The notes: generated from the sequence alone by a model not told the origin. DNA of 64,000 bases from Strigops habroptila (GCF_004027225.2 NC_046358.1:64217528-64281527); one strand, 5' to 3'; positions 26,201-39,439 are shown, counted from the stretch's first letter. Made by a program: numbers and translations.

Positions 26201-29200
26201 CTGTGTGTAACAGTAGGGGAAGAATGTTAACACGAATGAGAACAGAGAATAGAAATGCAATAAAAATGGAAATTAAATAAAGCCAAGATTAGATCTATTT
26301 AATAAATGCAAAGCCTGTGTCCCTTCAATCCTGGGAGCCAAAGTAAGGATAGAGAAAAGCAAGTCCTTCAATTATTCATGGATACACATCAGCAGCAAGC
26401 AATTATTGCCTTTGGTTATAAGGATTCAGTTGGCATTGAGCACTTAAACCAGATGTCTTTTTCAAAAAGAATCTATATAACTATGACAAGATATTAGCAC
26501 CTATCCCCAATTATCTTCTTATTGGATCCAAGCTGTCATCCAGGAGAACATTTGTATTATAGTTGTGATCAAAATAAAATATAGCGAGTTATAATCCTTT
26601 ATGGGGAACAGCAGTCCCTGTACACATACACCTCCTCCTTGCTATGGTTTAATCATAATTTCATTGCAATAGCATTCAACAAGGTATCATTTTAGGAGAA
26701 AACTCCATTTGCTTCTCCCTTCTGTGGAGGTCTGGTTCAATCTTTTCTCTCATAAACTGGATAATTGTAAATGGGCCAATGATTCAGACTTCTCAGAAGA
26801 ACATACAAGTAGCTTTAAATTGCCACAAAGAGCATTCCATAAATACATGAAGGGAGAGAAAAATAACCCTCCCTCTCTCCTTATTGAGAGTGATAACAAA
26901 AGAAATTAGGTTCAGTTCGTCATTTAAATTCTCCAGTACGTTTTCCTTTCCAATGTGTTCGCAGGAGATTTGCATTTCTTCCTATCTTGGAGTAGCTTAT
27001 CTGTCTCTCTAAGCTTTTGTTTTCACCCTCTGTTTTCTTTATAGCCAATTTAAATGTGATTTGACACTCCTTTTCAAATAAAAATGTAAACCATTGGATT
27101 AATGAGTTAGATTAAGTGTTCAGCTTGCTATCTGCTCCTGTCTGTTGTGAGTTAAAACTTTATTGGGAATGCAGAATTAAATAGTGATGTCAGTGCAGTT
27201 TATACAGAATTGTCCTTCCTTCTAGAAGCTGCTCTGTAAAATCCAGGGGGTCAAGCCTGCCACGGGACGTGAGAAAGGTGCTCCCAAAGGCAGGTTGGTT
27301 TGAGGCTGCAGCAATCGCAGATGTGCACCTTCCTGTACCTTAAATTCCCACTTTGTAGACAAACATGCAAATGATAACTTTCTAGATCAATGTGACCCGG
27401 GGCCACACACAACATAACAAAGCAACCTTGTTTACGAGACTTGCAGGGTGGAGCTTCAGCTAATGCAATCTTTCATGGCTACGGTGACTGTCACTGGTCC
27501 ATCTAGGTAACGAAGGCTCCTCAGCAGAAGGCATGAAGGAGCTTATATTGTGTTGCATATGTTTTACTGCCTCTAGAGACAAATTTCACTCAATTTGGCC
27601 TTCTTTACTTTGCCATTTCCAAGTCAGGCTGCTTCCGGAGGACAGAAAAGTACATTTTAATATATTCTGACCAGAGCCATGAGGACCCCAAAATAGTTGC
27701 CACTGTTTTCTCCTCCTTCAGCGCTACTGAAATAGTACAGGTAGCATGTTGAGCTTAAAGTAAAGTTATTGCTTTGTAGAATAGAAGGATACACCTCTCT
27801 CAGTCCAAAAGATTGCATATTTTCAGGCACATAAAGATTACCTCTGTTATCCAAAAAAAAAAGGTTATAGACAAGTGCTAAAGATTGTACTTATGAAACT
27901 GCTGAAAAATCAATCTTAGCTCAATAGATAGACCATTTCGTATAAGTGATTTTCTTTTACTCTTGCTTAGGACCACAAGGAACACAGTACCAGGCAGCCA
28001 AAGCAGCAGCCAAGCACCTTAGAGCAGCTGATGGTTGTGTCATGCTGAGTGAAATGGAAAATTGCTACTGCTGAACTAGAAGTCTGTAATTCTCTCTAGA
28101 GCTTCAAGCCAAGAATACTGAGTTCTTAGATTGACTAATGAAATGGACGACGGTCACAAATAGCTTGTACTGTCAGTTAAATGACACCCAAAATTGGCCA
28201 GGTATGTCAGAGGGATGTTTTTCCTGGTTCTTGTGTAATCTGTGTGGATTTTTCATGGAAGTTTAATTAATACCCTGATAAACACAGGGCCTGGCAAAGG
28301 TCATTTGAAACTGTTACTTTTGTTAGCAACTCTATTGCAAGGTATGTATGTTCAATATATTCTGCCTAAACCATTTCAGACAAATGTCATTTGGGCTTTG
28401 GGGATAGCCTGTGGCCTCATTAAAGTTAGCGAAAGGGAAGGTTTGGTTCTCCTGGAGACTGAAGCAAAATAATGCATCTTTTTTTACTCTTCAGTCCAAA
28501 ATAGCAGATCTTTAAACTACAAGAATTCTGAACCTTCTGTATTAACAGGCTTACTCCTGGGAATTTCGTTAGTAAACTCTTATAAAAAAAAACCAAAACA
28601 AAACAACCATCTTAAACCAAACAACAAATCAAGAACAGTTCAATAAACAATACAGAACAAAACTTATTCCAAGTAATCAAAATCTACTCATGTAATTGAG
28701 AGCACTGTGGGGTGGTGCCACAGTAATAAACACTTGAGGCTCCCAAGGCATTGGTGACGGTGACACCTCAGTGACTCACAGCAACTGTGAGACACAAAGG
28801 TTAGAATCTGGCTCCGTGAGAGAAAGGTGCAGGGAACATGTCTGGAGTCCTGCTGCTCAGGGAATGTAAATCTACTGGACTAACAAATTCAAACCAGGGG
28901 ATGCAATAGTATCATACCTGCCTCAGGAAGTCTGTACACCCAGATAACAACTGCTCAAACAAACACAGCCCATAGCCCATAGTCCTTCTGCCTCGAGCCT
29001 TAATTTGTTACCGTGGAGAGAATCAGCACAAGGACTGGTTCCTTCTGTGCAGAATTCCCAAGTACATCCTCTCTTCTCTGACACAACAAAGGTAAAAGCA
29101 CTTTTATTTTTCTGTTTCTTTTTTTCTTTTGGAGCAGCTCCTTTCAAACAATAACTGAACATCCACAAAAGCAACATTTTGCATTTGAACTATAAATCTG

Positions 29201-32200
29201 CAGGGGGAAAACCAGGCAACAAATTAAATCCTCCTCTATCAAAGAATAGTGCTTTTGTCCTAGTGAACATCCTTTATCATTCAGATAAGCTGCTGCAGCA
29301 CTCAGCCATGCCAAACACCTATTCAAAGGGAATTCCTTTTCATTTTCCTTTTATTCCGTACCTCATACAATGTTCCCAGACAGCAATCATGATCTAACTG
29401 ATTATTCAGCTGGATAGTCCCAGCGTTATCTTAATTGTTCATCCAACCTTGTTGCAACCAGCACGGTTTATTTCCAAACTCCATTTTCAGCTACTGGGTG
29501 AAAATAAAAAGCTTTAATCTTGGGATAGAAACAGAGAAGGAAAAATCTTATATTAAAGATTTAAAGGTTATTTAAAAGAATGGAGGAAGAGGGAGGAGCA
29601 AATGATGTGGTTACATTTTAACACTGAATGAACAAATACTGTAAGATGCTGATACATAGGCATATTGTCAAGCTAAAGGTTTGGAATCTTTTATCAGAGG
29701 TCCTCCCTAACTTTGTAGGAAAGGATATTTCTGTTATATATATGTATTTTAAATAGTCTTGGGCATTGCTGATGGTTTTAAATGTGTCTTTTATTAAAAA
29801 GAGTATAGTGCTCCTGACAACTTTTTAGTTGTGAATTAACAGCATGTATTGATGAAAAATCCTTTTGTAAGCACACCTGCACCAGCTCATAGAAAATACA
29901 ATTTGGAGCAAAGGAAAAATCTAAGCAAAGACTGGACAATCTGCAGAAAAGTGAGACCAGTGGGAATAGCTGATTAAAAAAGATTCCCGCTGTAACTATG
30001 TCTTATGTGGAGGTTGGGTGTGCTGTTTGTCATCACTCACAATGTGCCAACACTACTGCATTCTTCTAAATGTTGTCCTTCACATTCTTCCAGTTTCTTC
30101 TATGAGGGGCACAAAGAAAGTGAGAGCAGGGTGGAGTTTTTTTCCTTCTCTGATATACCTGGCAACAGCTTCATCAAAACAGTGTCTGTGGAAGTTTACC
30201 TGCTTGATTCTGCTGCAGTTGGAGCCTCTGGCGTCTTCTCTGGCATGCACATACATACCACTCCTAGCAGGACTCAGGAAGGAGAATGTAGTTAGTGTAT
30301 CTTTTCTGAGGGAGCGTAAGGTGGTAGGTACAGGACAGAGCTACAGCTCCAGGCCACTTCATTCTTACTGGTGAAAGGTAACAGCAACAGGGGCGCCTGG
30401 AGCATCTTTCTACCAAGCCAAGCAGCACCTTGGGAAGCAAAGAACAGGGAATCTCTGAAGCTGTCTTCTCTCCCAGCAGAAGATGATTTATTCCTGTATA
30501 AGGAATGCTTATAGAGAGAAAGAAGTCACCGTTGCATCCCACCTAGATCACAGGCTGGATGAAGCTGAGCAAGGCATCACAGCTATGCCCAAACCACTTT
30601 ATTGGCAGGTGGGACTACAGCCAAGCCCCCTTACATATAATGCTTACCCAAGTTTGGTATTGAAGTCAGTGTGAACTGTCTGCAAAATGGCTGCAGAATA
30701 CAGAACAATATTTTGCTTCTTTGGTTCTGTTTCTGTCACCCTGTTTCTTTTAAGGATTTAGCTGGCTGAAAGATTGAGGTGTGATCAGCAAAACAGTGGT
30801 GATGAGAGAGCGAATGAAACCCACAGGTCCCAGTAACAAGCTTAGAGATCTTGTGCCAGAGGTGAACTCTTACTTTCTCACAAGTTTGTCCAGGAAAAAT
30901 AAAAAGATGAATTTAGTGTTGTCCCCATTTCTTCTGAGTGTTGGGTAACTGCCTTGAGACAGTGGTTTCAACTGAGGATTGTAGAGAAATACCATGGCCT
31001 ATATCCAGATCAGCTGCTCCACTGAGCTGCACCTATGCAATGGTCAGTTTTTGGCTGCAAAATCTGCATGTGGTTCACTTACCTGCTTGTTGCGAGCTGG
31101 AATTGCTCGGCATTGGTGCAGAGTGCTGTGCCTGGAGATTCATGAAGCATTGGTGATGTTCAGGCACAGGTCTTGGGCACGCAGTGGTGTGTGCCTGTGC
31201 TACTGCTGTTCATGTTCTGACAGATGAAGAAACAGAACAGTGCAGATAACGCTTTGTGCCCCCCAGCACCGTAAGAAACCATTAATCCAGAGACCATTTG
31301 CTCTTCATTAAAGGAAGATTGCCTCTGCATAGGCGCAGTCTCATTTCATCATCTCCATTCCCAACTCATTCCTGGCTTTCTGAACAACTGCATAAAAAAT
31401 GATGACTTGAAAGAGGGTGGCATCTCTGCATAACATTTTGTCATTTCCTCTAATTTTCTGTCTCTGCTTTTCTAATCACTGTCAAGGCTGTCTTCAAGTC
31501 TCAATTGCTCTATTTTTTATCTAAGCCTACATGAGCTATTTCTATGGCAGTCTTCTGTTCATTTTCCCATTATTTCTTAGCTAAAACTTTCCAATTATTT
31601 TGTCTTTAGTTAAAAGACTTCACTGCTTCAAATTCACCCTGGGCAACTTCATTATTTTCTTTTCCAGCTCCCTCCTGTGTCAAATATGGGACCACTTTTC
31701 ACGATGTTACCAAAGCAATGTCACTCCAGTACAGTTTTCTAACACAGTGGTAACGGTGTTTGACTTACATTTCTTTTAATTGCTCATGGATTTCAATCTA
31801 TTTTGTGAAATTCATTTGTATTTTAAATGCAATGAAGTGGAAATGTGGTGGAAATCTTTTAAATGAGTGGAGGACATGGATAAGGCATCATTGCCACCCT
31901 GCGAACGTTGACCCCATGTTGCATGCTGACAGAGCTATGTACTGTAAAAAGGGCTTGATAGAAATGGCTGATTTTTATTGATAAATGTGCCTAGTTAGCA
32001 GCATTTCTAAGGCACTTGACACCACTGAATCAAAGAGCTGACCTTGACATCAGAATATTGTACCTCATTATAGAGATAAGAATACTGAAAATAAACATCT
32101 ATTTTACAGGTGCTTATTTCTCATACTTTTCTCTAATCCTTTACGTTTGCAATGCGTAAGTTATTATTAGAAATATACCTGAACCAATATGACAGCTTCA

Positions 32201-34479
32201 GATATTTTGGAAATACTTAAGTCTGGAGCTGAAAAGAGTATTTGCATGTAATAATTGCCTCACTGGTTAATACAAACTAAATTTCAGGCTTAATTTTCTT
32301 GAAATTTCAGGAATTGTTTTAACCTGGAGCCAAAGCTTATGCTTTTCAGATTCCTCTTGTAGTTTTCACTGTGACGTGAGTGCTGCAGTGGGATGAACAA
32401 TGCTGATTCATTTTCTTGGCCTGTGTGATGCCTGATCATCAAATTCTCATTCTTTCTGCAGGAGCCAGTTCTGGCAGGTATCAAGGGAGGGCAAAGCAAC
32501 ATCTCTGGGGAAGGGAAAATGGGAGAGATCCAGCCTGTGTTTCCTGGAGTGCTGAAGCCTTCCCGTGAGAAGCAGAGGCACCTCAGTCCTGGAGGATGCG
32601 GCTCCTATGGGTGGACGTGGCTCCCACCTGCCCGTACGTAGAGATGGGTTCTGACCTACCGGGGCCTCAAAGAGTTGGAAGTCCATAAGAACTGAATATT
32701 TAAACCATTAGGGGGGTTTATGTAGAAATTCAGCAATTTCCTAAAAATGCTGCTAAAGCCTAATGCAAGGGCTGGGCATTTTTCAATATAAATGATATTT
32801 GTTCTTTCCACCTTTAGAAGGATCTATCACCTCTACTCCAAATACCATACTATAAATACTATGCTAAGATAGCATGAAGTTGCTGCAGGTGACTGGCCTC
32901 TTTCAGTTTGCTTGAGAGATCCTTTTTAGAACAAACAGTGTTCAGAAGGGGCCTTATCCCACAGTGAAAGGAAACACAATTAAGGGAAAAGAACTGTGGT
33001 CCTTGTGACCATGTAGTGTTGGCAAATGCCCACAGCAGAAGTGTGGCTTCAGCTTTTCTTGATAGCTCCAGCAGGTCTGACAACGCCCATTCCTCTCTGT
33101 CAGAAACTTCATAGCCTTCTTTGAAAGTGCCAGAACTTTCTCTGCCACCACTAAAGCCACAAAGGGGCCTTTATTTCAAGCTGTGAGAGGTTTGGATATC
33201 TTCTGAAAACGCAGATAGGTGTGTGTCCTTCCATGGTGCGTGCTGTTTGGGGCTTGTACCAGGTGCACTGCTGCTGTCCAGTATGTGTCTGTTTTCAGGT
33301 CACTAGAAAACATCAACCAATCTGTTAATTAGATTCCAATGAGTATGAATTAGAACACAGCCTTACCTGCCTCACAAATTGCTGTTTCCTCTGCAGCAGC
33401 TCTCTGCGAGATAGTACATGCCAGGAGTCTGCCAAATTTCAGTGGTGTTAAACTTCATGAGCTGAGATTATTCTGTTTCAAGGATATATGAGACAGGTTG
33501 TTTTTCTTTCCCCTGCTCCTTACCTTGCTCCTAGTCATTCTGTGCATCTTGCAGGGTCTTTTGTAGCTTAATGCAATAAATGCTGTGCTAGCATGTTCCA
33601 TGGTAACATACGTGCACAGGTTTTATGCTTTCTACCAGCCACCGCTGTTCATTTACATCAGGAAACAACTTTGCTTCACAAATATATGATAAGAGAAAGT
33701 CATTGCTCAAAGTCACTGCCTCCTGAGCAGTTGTATTAAGAACTGTCTAATTCCAGTGAGCTCTTTGGAAAACAGGGAATTTGTTTTAAATATAATTATC
33801 CTTCTGATGCAAGTGGCTAATGAAAGAATCGTGTGTTTTGATTTAGTGTGGAAACTGGTGCTGGAGTCAGACATCCTGGATGAATTGTGTTCAGTCACAT
33901 GTACTCTTTCAAATGTGTTTTAAATGGCCAGCAGCAGGTAAAAAGCTCACACTAGAATAATCTCTCACTGAGAAACTTGGAATAATTCAGGAGAGAGCTG
34001 AAGACTCTGTTGTTCCTCATATTTGGGGCATTTGTATTTGAATAATGCCAATTAAAAGTGCCCTTAGAAACAGCTGAAATAGGAAGAACTTCTGAGGCCT
34101 GTGTTTCTAATTACAGCTTGCTCAGAACTCGCAGTACCATGGCACCCAGCACTGGCAGAAGTTAGAAATGGCACCTCCTAGATGACTTTCATTGAATATT
34201 TTTTCTGTCTTGAGTTGAATTTTCAGCTATTTCATGAGTAAGTTTGAACAGACTCAAGCAATGCTGCACAAGAGGCCCAAGAAGAAGGGTGCAACAAGGA
34301 AAGGTGATGGACGAGGTGAAATCGGAGTCCTTCAGGGACCAAGACTCTACAAAAGCTTTATAGATTCTGTGATGTAAAGAGGTCGTGCAGGTGGAAGGTG
34401 CTTCCTGTGCTTCCTAATAAGCCTGCTCTCCTCTCTGCTGAAATAAAGAGGGGCTGATGCCTGTTCTCCATTAGTGACA
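23296..34479. other. intergenic, no gene recognised
   Basis: About 11 kb of AT-rich unique sequence. Small items only: an alternating purine-pyrimidine run (gcatatatatgtgtgtg) near 25682 and an A/C-rich tract near 28584-28630. No transposon consensus, RNA gene or convincing coding frame is visible. Confidence 0.65.
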
Positions 34480-35107
34480 CTACCCTTGTGTTAAACTGTG
34501 TTTTGTGTCAGAAGAAGGAGAGGGGAAGGTCCATGGGGTCACCCTTCCTTCTCCTCCTGTGCTCTCCAAAGGTCGTGCCTGAAAGCTGCACTCAGGCGGA
34601 GGGTGAAACCCAGATCATTGAGTGGTTTCATTCCAGGCCAAATCCTTTCAACTGACACCAGAGCTGGAGAGTGGCTGAGGTTCCACTTCAGCAGGAATTG
34701 ACCTCGGGCCACCCCGAGGGACACAATGAGGGTCTTGGTGGCCTCAAGTGATCACAGTGAGACATGTGAGGGTGCCAGGGGACCATAGGGCCTAATTCCT
34801 GAGCCCTGGGGGAGCCCCCCAGCTGTCATTTTGGGAACAAAGATGACCTTAGTGGAGGTCCTGATGCACTTTTGGTCCCCAAGGGACCCTGTGGGCTCAC
34901 TGGGACAGGTCAGGGGCCCTCTGAGCAGCAAGAACAGGAAGGCCTGGCCCTGACCTGCCCTGTAGAGGAGTTTGTGTCTGGGTGACTGGAGAGGATCTCA
35001 AGGAGCAAGTATGGAGAAACAAATCACACACGTAGAGGGTGAGGGCTGGGGCATGAGGTCAGCACTTACTTAGAGCATGGGTTCATCCTGGGCCCTCACT
35101 GAACATA
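34480..35107. other. GC-rich intergenic stretch leading into the repeat block
   Basis: This segment is visibly richer in G and C than the preceding 30 kb, with G/C-rich words such as gggggagccccccagc and ggtccccaagggaccc (a short palindrome near 34874). No coding frame is convincing. It may be an older, degraded part of the same unknown repeat that is clearer at 35108-35433. Confidence 0.5.
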
Positions 35108-35433
35108 CGGGGTTACTGCAGGGAACTCTACCCCAAAACCAGCATATGGGCTTGTGGGCAACTTCACCCAAAACTGGCTGTAAAAATTGACCTCTAGTAA
35201 CCCCAAATGCTAATTTGTGACCTCAAGTAACCCCAACCTATGGGGTTATTAGAGGTCACTTTTACCCCAAAAATCTCAGCTCAGGGGTTACTTGTGGCCA
35301 CCAATTAGCATTTGGGGTTACTAAAGGTCAACTTTACCCTAAAACTGTCTCTCTGGGGTCATCTGAGGTTACCAATTATCATTTGTGGTTACTTAAGGTC
35401 ACACATTAGCATATAAGGTTACTAAAGGTTAAC
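35108..35433. repeat. complex ~30-bp repeat block with direct and inverted units
   Basis: The block is built from variants of a unit around ggggttactaaaggtcaac, often preceded by attagcattt and followed by tttaccccaaaa. Well-preserved units start at 35188 and 35218 (reverse orientation) and at 35244, 35286, 35316, 35387 and 35417 (forward). Several neighbours are exactly 30 bp apart, with other steps of 26, 42 and 71 bp. Orientation flips at about 35238, which gives strong inverted repeats. The 35108-35187 part carries more degraded units (ggggttactgcaggg, ctaccccaaaac, ttcacccaaaact). I do not recognise the family. Confidence 0.85.
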
Positions 35434-37815
35434 TCCTCCCCCCTCCCCATTTCTCCTCATTTAACCCAAATTGTCTCCTAACCCCTGCAGTCTCCTGCAC
35501 TGCAGCACCATCAGGCTGTGTTGGGGTCACCCGACCCACTGGGCCACTTTGCCATCACCTTGAGGCTGGTGGGTCCTGCACAGGGACTCCGAGGTCACCA
35601 CTTGGACCATGGCCCTGCCCCAAGCTGCTCCACTATCTCCTGTGTGTGTTGTCCAGTGCAGTCCCTCTCATACTGCCTTTGGGCCTCGGTTGTGCTTCGA
35701 GGCATGCAGGGGGTGATGGGGCTGCGGCTGGGATTACATACTGCAGTTGGGGTTACATCCTGCAGTTTTTTTATTTCAACAATTCATCCATTGTTATTCA
35801 TGTCAACAATCAAAGGCATGTTCACTCTGTCTCCAGCTGCTGCCATCCATGACTGGTGTTAGGCCTTCCCTTCACCCAATGCTATTTAACACTCTGTGTG
35901 TATTTCCAACTGCACTGGGAGATGAAAGCAAATGCCTGACATTTCCTTAAAATGCTGGGAGCAAGGGCGGGAAGAGCAGATGGGAATTAATTAGCACTAA
36001 TGACCTTAGGAAGGATGATTTTCTTTAACCATCTAACTAACTCCTGAGTCATGCTCTGTTTAACCAACTCAGGCTTTCTAGACTTCATTGTCTGCTGTGC
36101 AAATAAGAACACAAATACTCATGCAGGTGTCATAGATGTTTTTATTCTAAACAGGGGAGGTCATGGTGGGTATTTGCAATCATCTGTGTAATAGTACATA
36201 CACAGGCCCTGAAAAATTCAGCTTCAAATGCACTTTCAACAGTGTAGGAACCTACACAAAGCTAACAGAACATCAGGAATGTTACAGACTATGGATAATT
36301 CCTCTGAATACAACACTCCCCGTACGTCACCGAGTTGTGTGAAGTGGCAGCTGCCATCACAGCTCACAGACACACACTGTGGTGCTGGATCTACTCTGTA
36401 GCACCAACCCATACCAGAATCTAAACCACATTTTCACCCACAGACAGAAAACCAAACCCTGCTGTGCCAAGATCTCCTTGTCAGCTCCATTCAGCAGGTA
36501 CAGTCTGGAGCTGACTCCACTGTGGTGAAGCCGTGTGGCAGTGCCAGGGTGCAGAACAAGCAGAAGTCCTCTTCTACTGCCTCAAGGCAGTGATGGCTGC
36601 AGCAATCAGGATAAAGGTCTGGAAGGATAAAATCATTCCATCAGTTCAGAAACATTTTTGTCAGGAGCCTAAAACTCAGAAGCTGGGGAGCAAAAATACT
36701 TTATTTGCTTTTAATCAGCCCAAATGTGCTGAGCTTGGCTTGGGGTGTTAAAGCACTGAGTAAGTTGTCAATACTGAGTCAGCTCTGCACTGCAACCCAG
36801 ACACCAGGTTCGATTCTCCGCACTGCCACTAACCACAGCATGTTCATTAGTGTCACTGAGACACAGCTGAGCCTTCAGCCTACAAACTGTAAATCCTGTG
36901 AGGAACCACTGCTGAAGTGAGCTTAGTGCTGAACTAATTTGTTGTAGGTGGTAAATAACCAGTGAAGTAATGCAGTGATTTACATCCCATTTCAAACCAC
37001 AGCAATTCCAACACCTCTGGTCATAGTGGTCGGGCCAGAGCGTGCACAGATTCACTGGGTCTGGGTTTGGAACCTGTTGGCAACCACCGCTACTGGGACA
37101 ACTTGACTATTTAGATAATAATATTCTATTTGCCCCCGCCATCCCTTTATGTGAAATCCTACTGCACAAAGGCAAAGCCTGAGACCCCAGTTAGAACCCA
37201 ACAAAGAACTCCTATCTTTCTGCTGCTTGCCCCCATATTCCACTCACAGCTTCCTCCTTCCTGCATTCTTCTCCCTCTGCAATCCCAGCCCCTCCACCTC
37301 GCCTTCCACTCTGGGCTGGTGCATGTCCTGTGGTGGGAACAGGACCATGTACTGAGCCCACCTCGGGAGCACACCAGCTCTGCAACCTCCAAAGACATGA
37401 AGGAAACAGCCCCCCAAAGGAGGGAGCCATCCCTTGGTGCTGGGCTGTTTAAGGGCTGGGGCTGGTAACATTGAAATGCTTAAATTAAAGCAGGAAAGGT
37501 GCAATCAAGTGCCCAAGGGAACAGAGCTGCTTTAGAGAAATAAAAGGAGGAGATGAATAGGTGAGACAGTCTCTCATTACCAGAAGTGACTTCACCTACA
37601 GGCCTTCCTCTTGCCTCCCAGCAATGACATTGCCTTTCTTTCACAGCAGTTCATGCATTTCAAAGGGCCAACAGCATAAAAGGAATCTAAAAATAGGTGA
37701 AAGCCTCAAACCAAAGAGCAGCTGTTTCATTAGCAATAAGAAAAGCAGAAGGAGAAAGACTTGTAGGACAGAGCTCCCCAAGTGTGCCAAATGACTTGTA
37801 GTATTTGTATTTTAT
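35434..37815. other. intergenic, no gene recognised
   Basis: Moderately GC-rich to about 35960, then mixed composition. It contains the 19-bp tandem pair at 35731-35775. A B-box-like ggttcgattctc near 36808 lacks a tRNA fold. The many overlapping frames on both strands around 37130-37500 are chance. Confidence 0.65.
35731..35775 (+). repeat. two-copy short tandem repeat
   Basis: gggattacatactgcagtt is followed directly by ggggttacatcctgcagtt, a 19-bp unit repeated with two differences. The ggttac core recalls the 35.1-35.4 kb repeat units, but the remainder differs. Confidence 0.75.
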
Positions 37816-37820
37816 GCTAT
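37816..37820. repeat. target-site duplication, left copy (gctat)
   Basis: These five bases directly precede the LTR and are repeated exactly after it at 38389-38393. Confidence 0.92.
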
Positions 37821-38388
37821 TGTCCTGGGTTCAGCTACAGCAGTCATTTTTCTCTCCTTCTCAGTAGCTGGTGCAGTGCTGTGCTTTTGACTTTCAGCCT
37901 GGGAACAATGCTGATAACACCGATGTTTTTAGTTGTTGCTAAGTAATGTTTACTCCGATCAAGGACTTTCTCAGCCTCATGCTCTGCCAGGGAGGAGGGG
38001 AAGTCGGGAGGAAGCAGAGACAGGACACCTGACCCAAACTGGCCAAAGGGGTATTCCATACCACAGCACGTCATGCCCAGTATAGAAACCGGGGGGAGTT
38101 ACCCGGAAGGCCCAGATCGCTGCTCGGGTCGGGCTGGGTATCGATCGGCGGGTGGTGAGCAATTGTATCCTCTCCCCTTGTTATTTCCCTTATCATTATT
38201 ACTATTGGTGGTAGCAGTAGTGGGTTTGTATGATACCTTAGTTGCGGGACTGCTCTTGTCTCAACCCGTGGGAGTTACATTCTTTTGATTCTCCTCCCCA
38301 TCCCTCCGGGAGCAGGGGGAGGAAGAAGCGGGGGAGTGAGCGAGCGGCTGCGTGGTTCTGAGTTACTGGCTGGGCTTAAACCACAACA
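37821..38388 (+). mobile_element. solo ERVL-type LTR, full length
   Basis: This 568-bp element starts tgtcctgggttcagc and ends ttaaaccacaaca, so it has TGT...ACA termini. It is flanked by a perfect 5-bp duplication, gctat, at 37816-37820 and 38389-38393. A 5-bp duplication fits an ERVL-class integration. Internal landmarks I recognise from this bird LTR family are gggaacaatgctgataacac, caaactggccaaaggggtat, a TATA-like tatagaaa at about 38081, gctgctcgggtcggg, and ggggagtgagcgagcggctg near the 3' end. There is no internal retroviral sequence on either side, so it is a solo LTR left by recombination between two LTRs. Confidence 0.93.
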
Positions 38389-38393
38389 GCTAT
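38389..38393. repeat. target-site duplication, right copy (gctat)
   Basis: These five bases directly follow the LTR and match 37816-37820 exactly. Confidence 0.92.
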
Positions 38394-39439
38394 CTTGCAG
38401 AAATTCTTCTAGTACCTGGACATATTTCACACATGCAGCAACTGATGTAGCTGGGACCTGCCATGTGTGTGCTCTTCTCTTCTTATGCTGTGAAAGATCA
38501 CTGTGAATCAGCGTCCTGGGTCACATATCAGCACTCTACAGTATCAGACATCCAACAGGATCACTGCACACTGGAGCAGGAGGCTGGAAGAAACTCAGGT
38601 GTGGCAGGAGGTCACCTGCAGAGGAAAGATCCTGGTGGGAGAGGCAGAGCTGCTGGGAGCTGCATCCTTGCTGTGCTAAGACACAGCAGCGGGACACACG
38701 TCCTGAGCTCAGGTTGATAAAGTGTCAAATGCAGGAGGTGGATTCTCTGCATCCTACATCTGCACTTCTCCTCCAGAGAAGAAATTATTTCCATGAAGAT
38801 CAACGTTCACCCTTCATCCAAAGACTGCAATCCACCTAAAAGCTCATCCCAACATTGTACAGGCCAAGTTCTTCAGTTATCTTGGAAGGATGGCCTGAGA
38901 GCAGAATGCAAATGGTGGGCAGAACAAACTGGATTCAATGTGCTCAGTCCAGCCAGGATTCACTGTGTTAGCTGGAAAGACAGCAAGTGGAAACCCATCC
39001 TATGTGTGTGAGTACACAGGTATTTGAGTGGTTTAGAGCAGGTGTTGGGTTCAATGAGACTGAGTTTAGGGATGATGGCTCCCAGAGCTCATGGCTGCAC
39101 CATCATTAGACAGCAGGGATGGACACACCGGCCAGGAATGAGATCAAAAAAACATATCAAGCAGAGTTTTAGGCCACTGACAGCTATGGTGTAAGAAGGG
39201 ATAAAACAAGTCAAAGCTAAATCCTGAAGATTACAGAGCAAGGGAAGGAAGAGATGCATCGACACTCAGGCTACAAGCAAGACTTGGAAACAAGAAGTTC
39301 AACCCCAGTTCTATTAGACACCAAATTTATCAAGAATGGCTCGTTCCTCAGCCTTCACACAATCCACCTGTAGGACCACCACTGAGACCTTCATACTGAA
39401 CTACAAATACTGCTAATAAGCAAAACCCAGAGACAAATC
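38394..39439. other. intergenic between solo LTR and microsatellite
   Basis: Unique sequence without recognisable genes or elements. Confidence 0.65.

Noticed and set aside
1-34000. Possible TMEM117 3' exons, expected from amniote gene order
   Set aside because: No plus-strand frame resembles the TMEM117 C-terminal region, whose last exon should give a long open frame. It probably lies outside the window.
36800-36820. B-box-like ggttcgattctc suggesting a tRNA or tRNA-derived SINE
   Set aside because: The flanking bases do not form a T-arm stem. No matching A box or acceptor stem is found upstream at the right distance.
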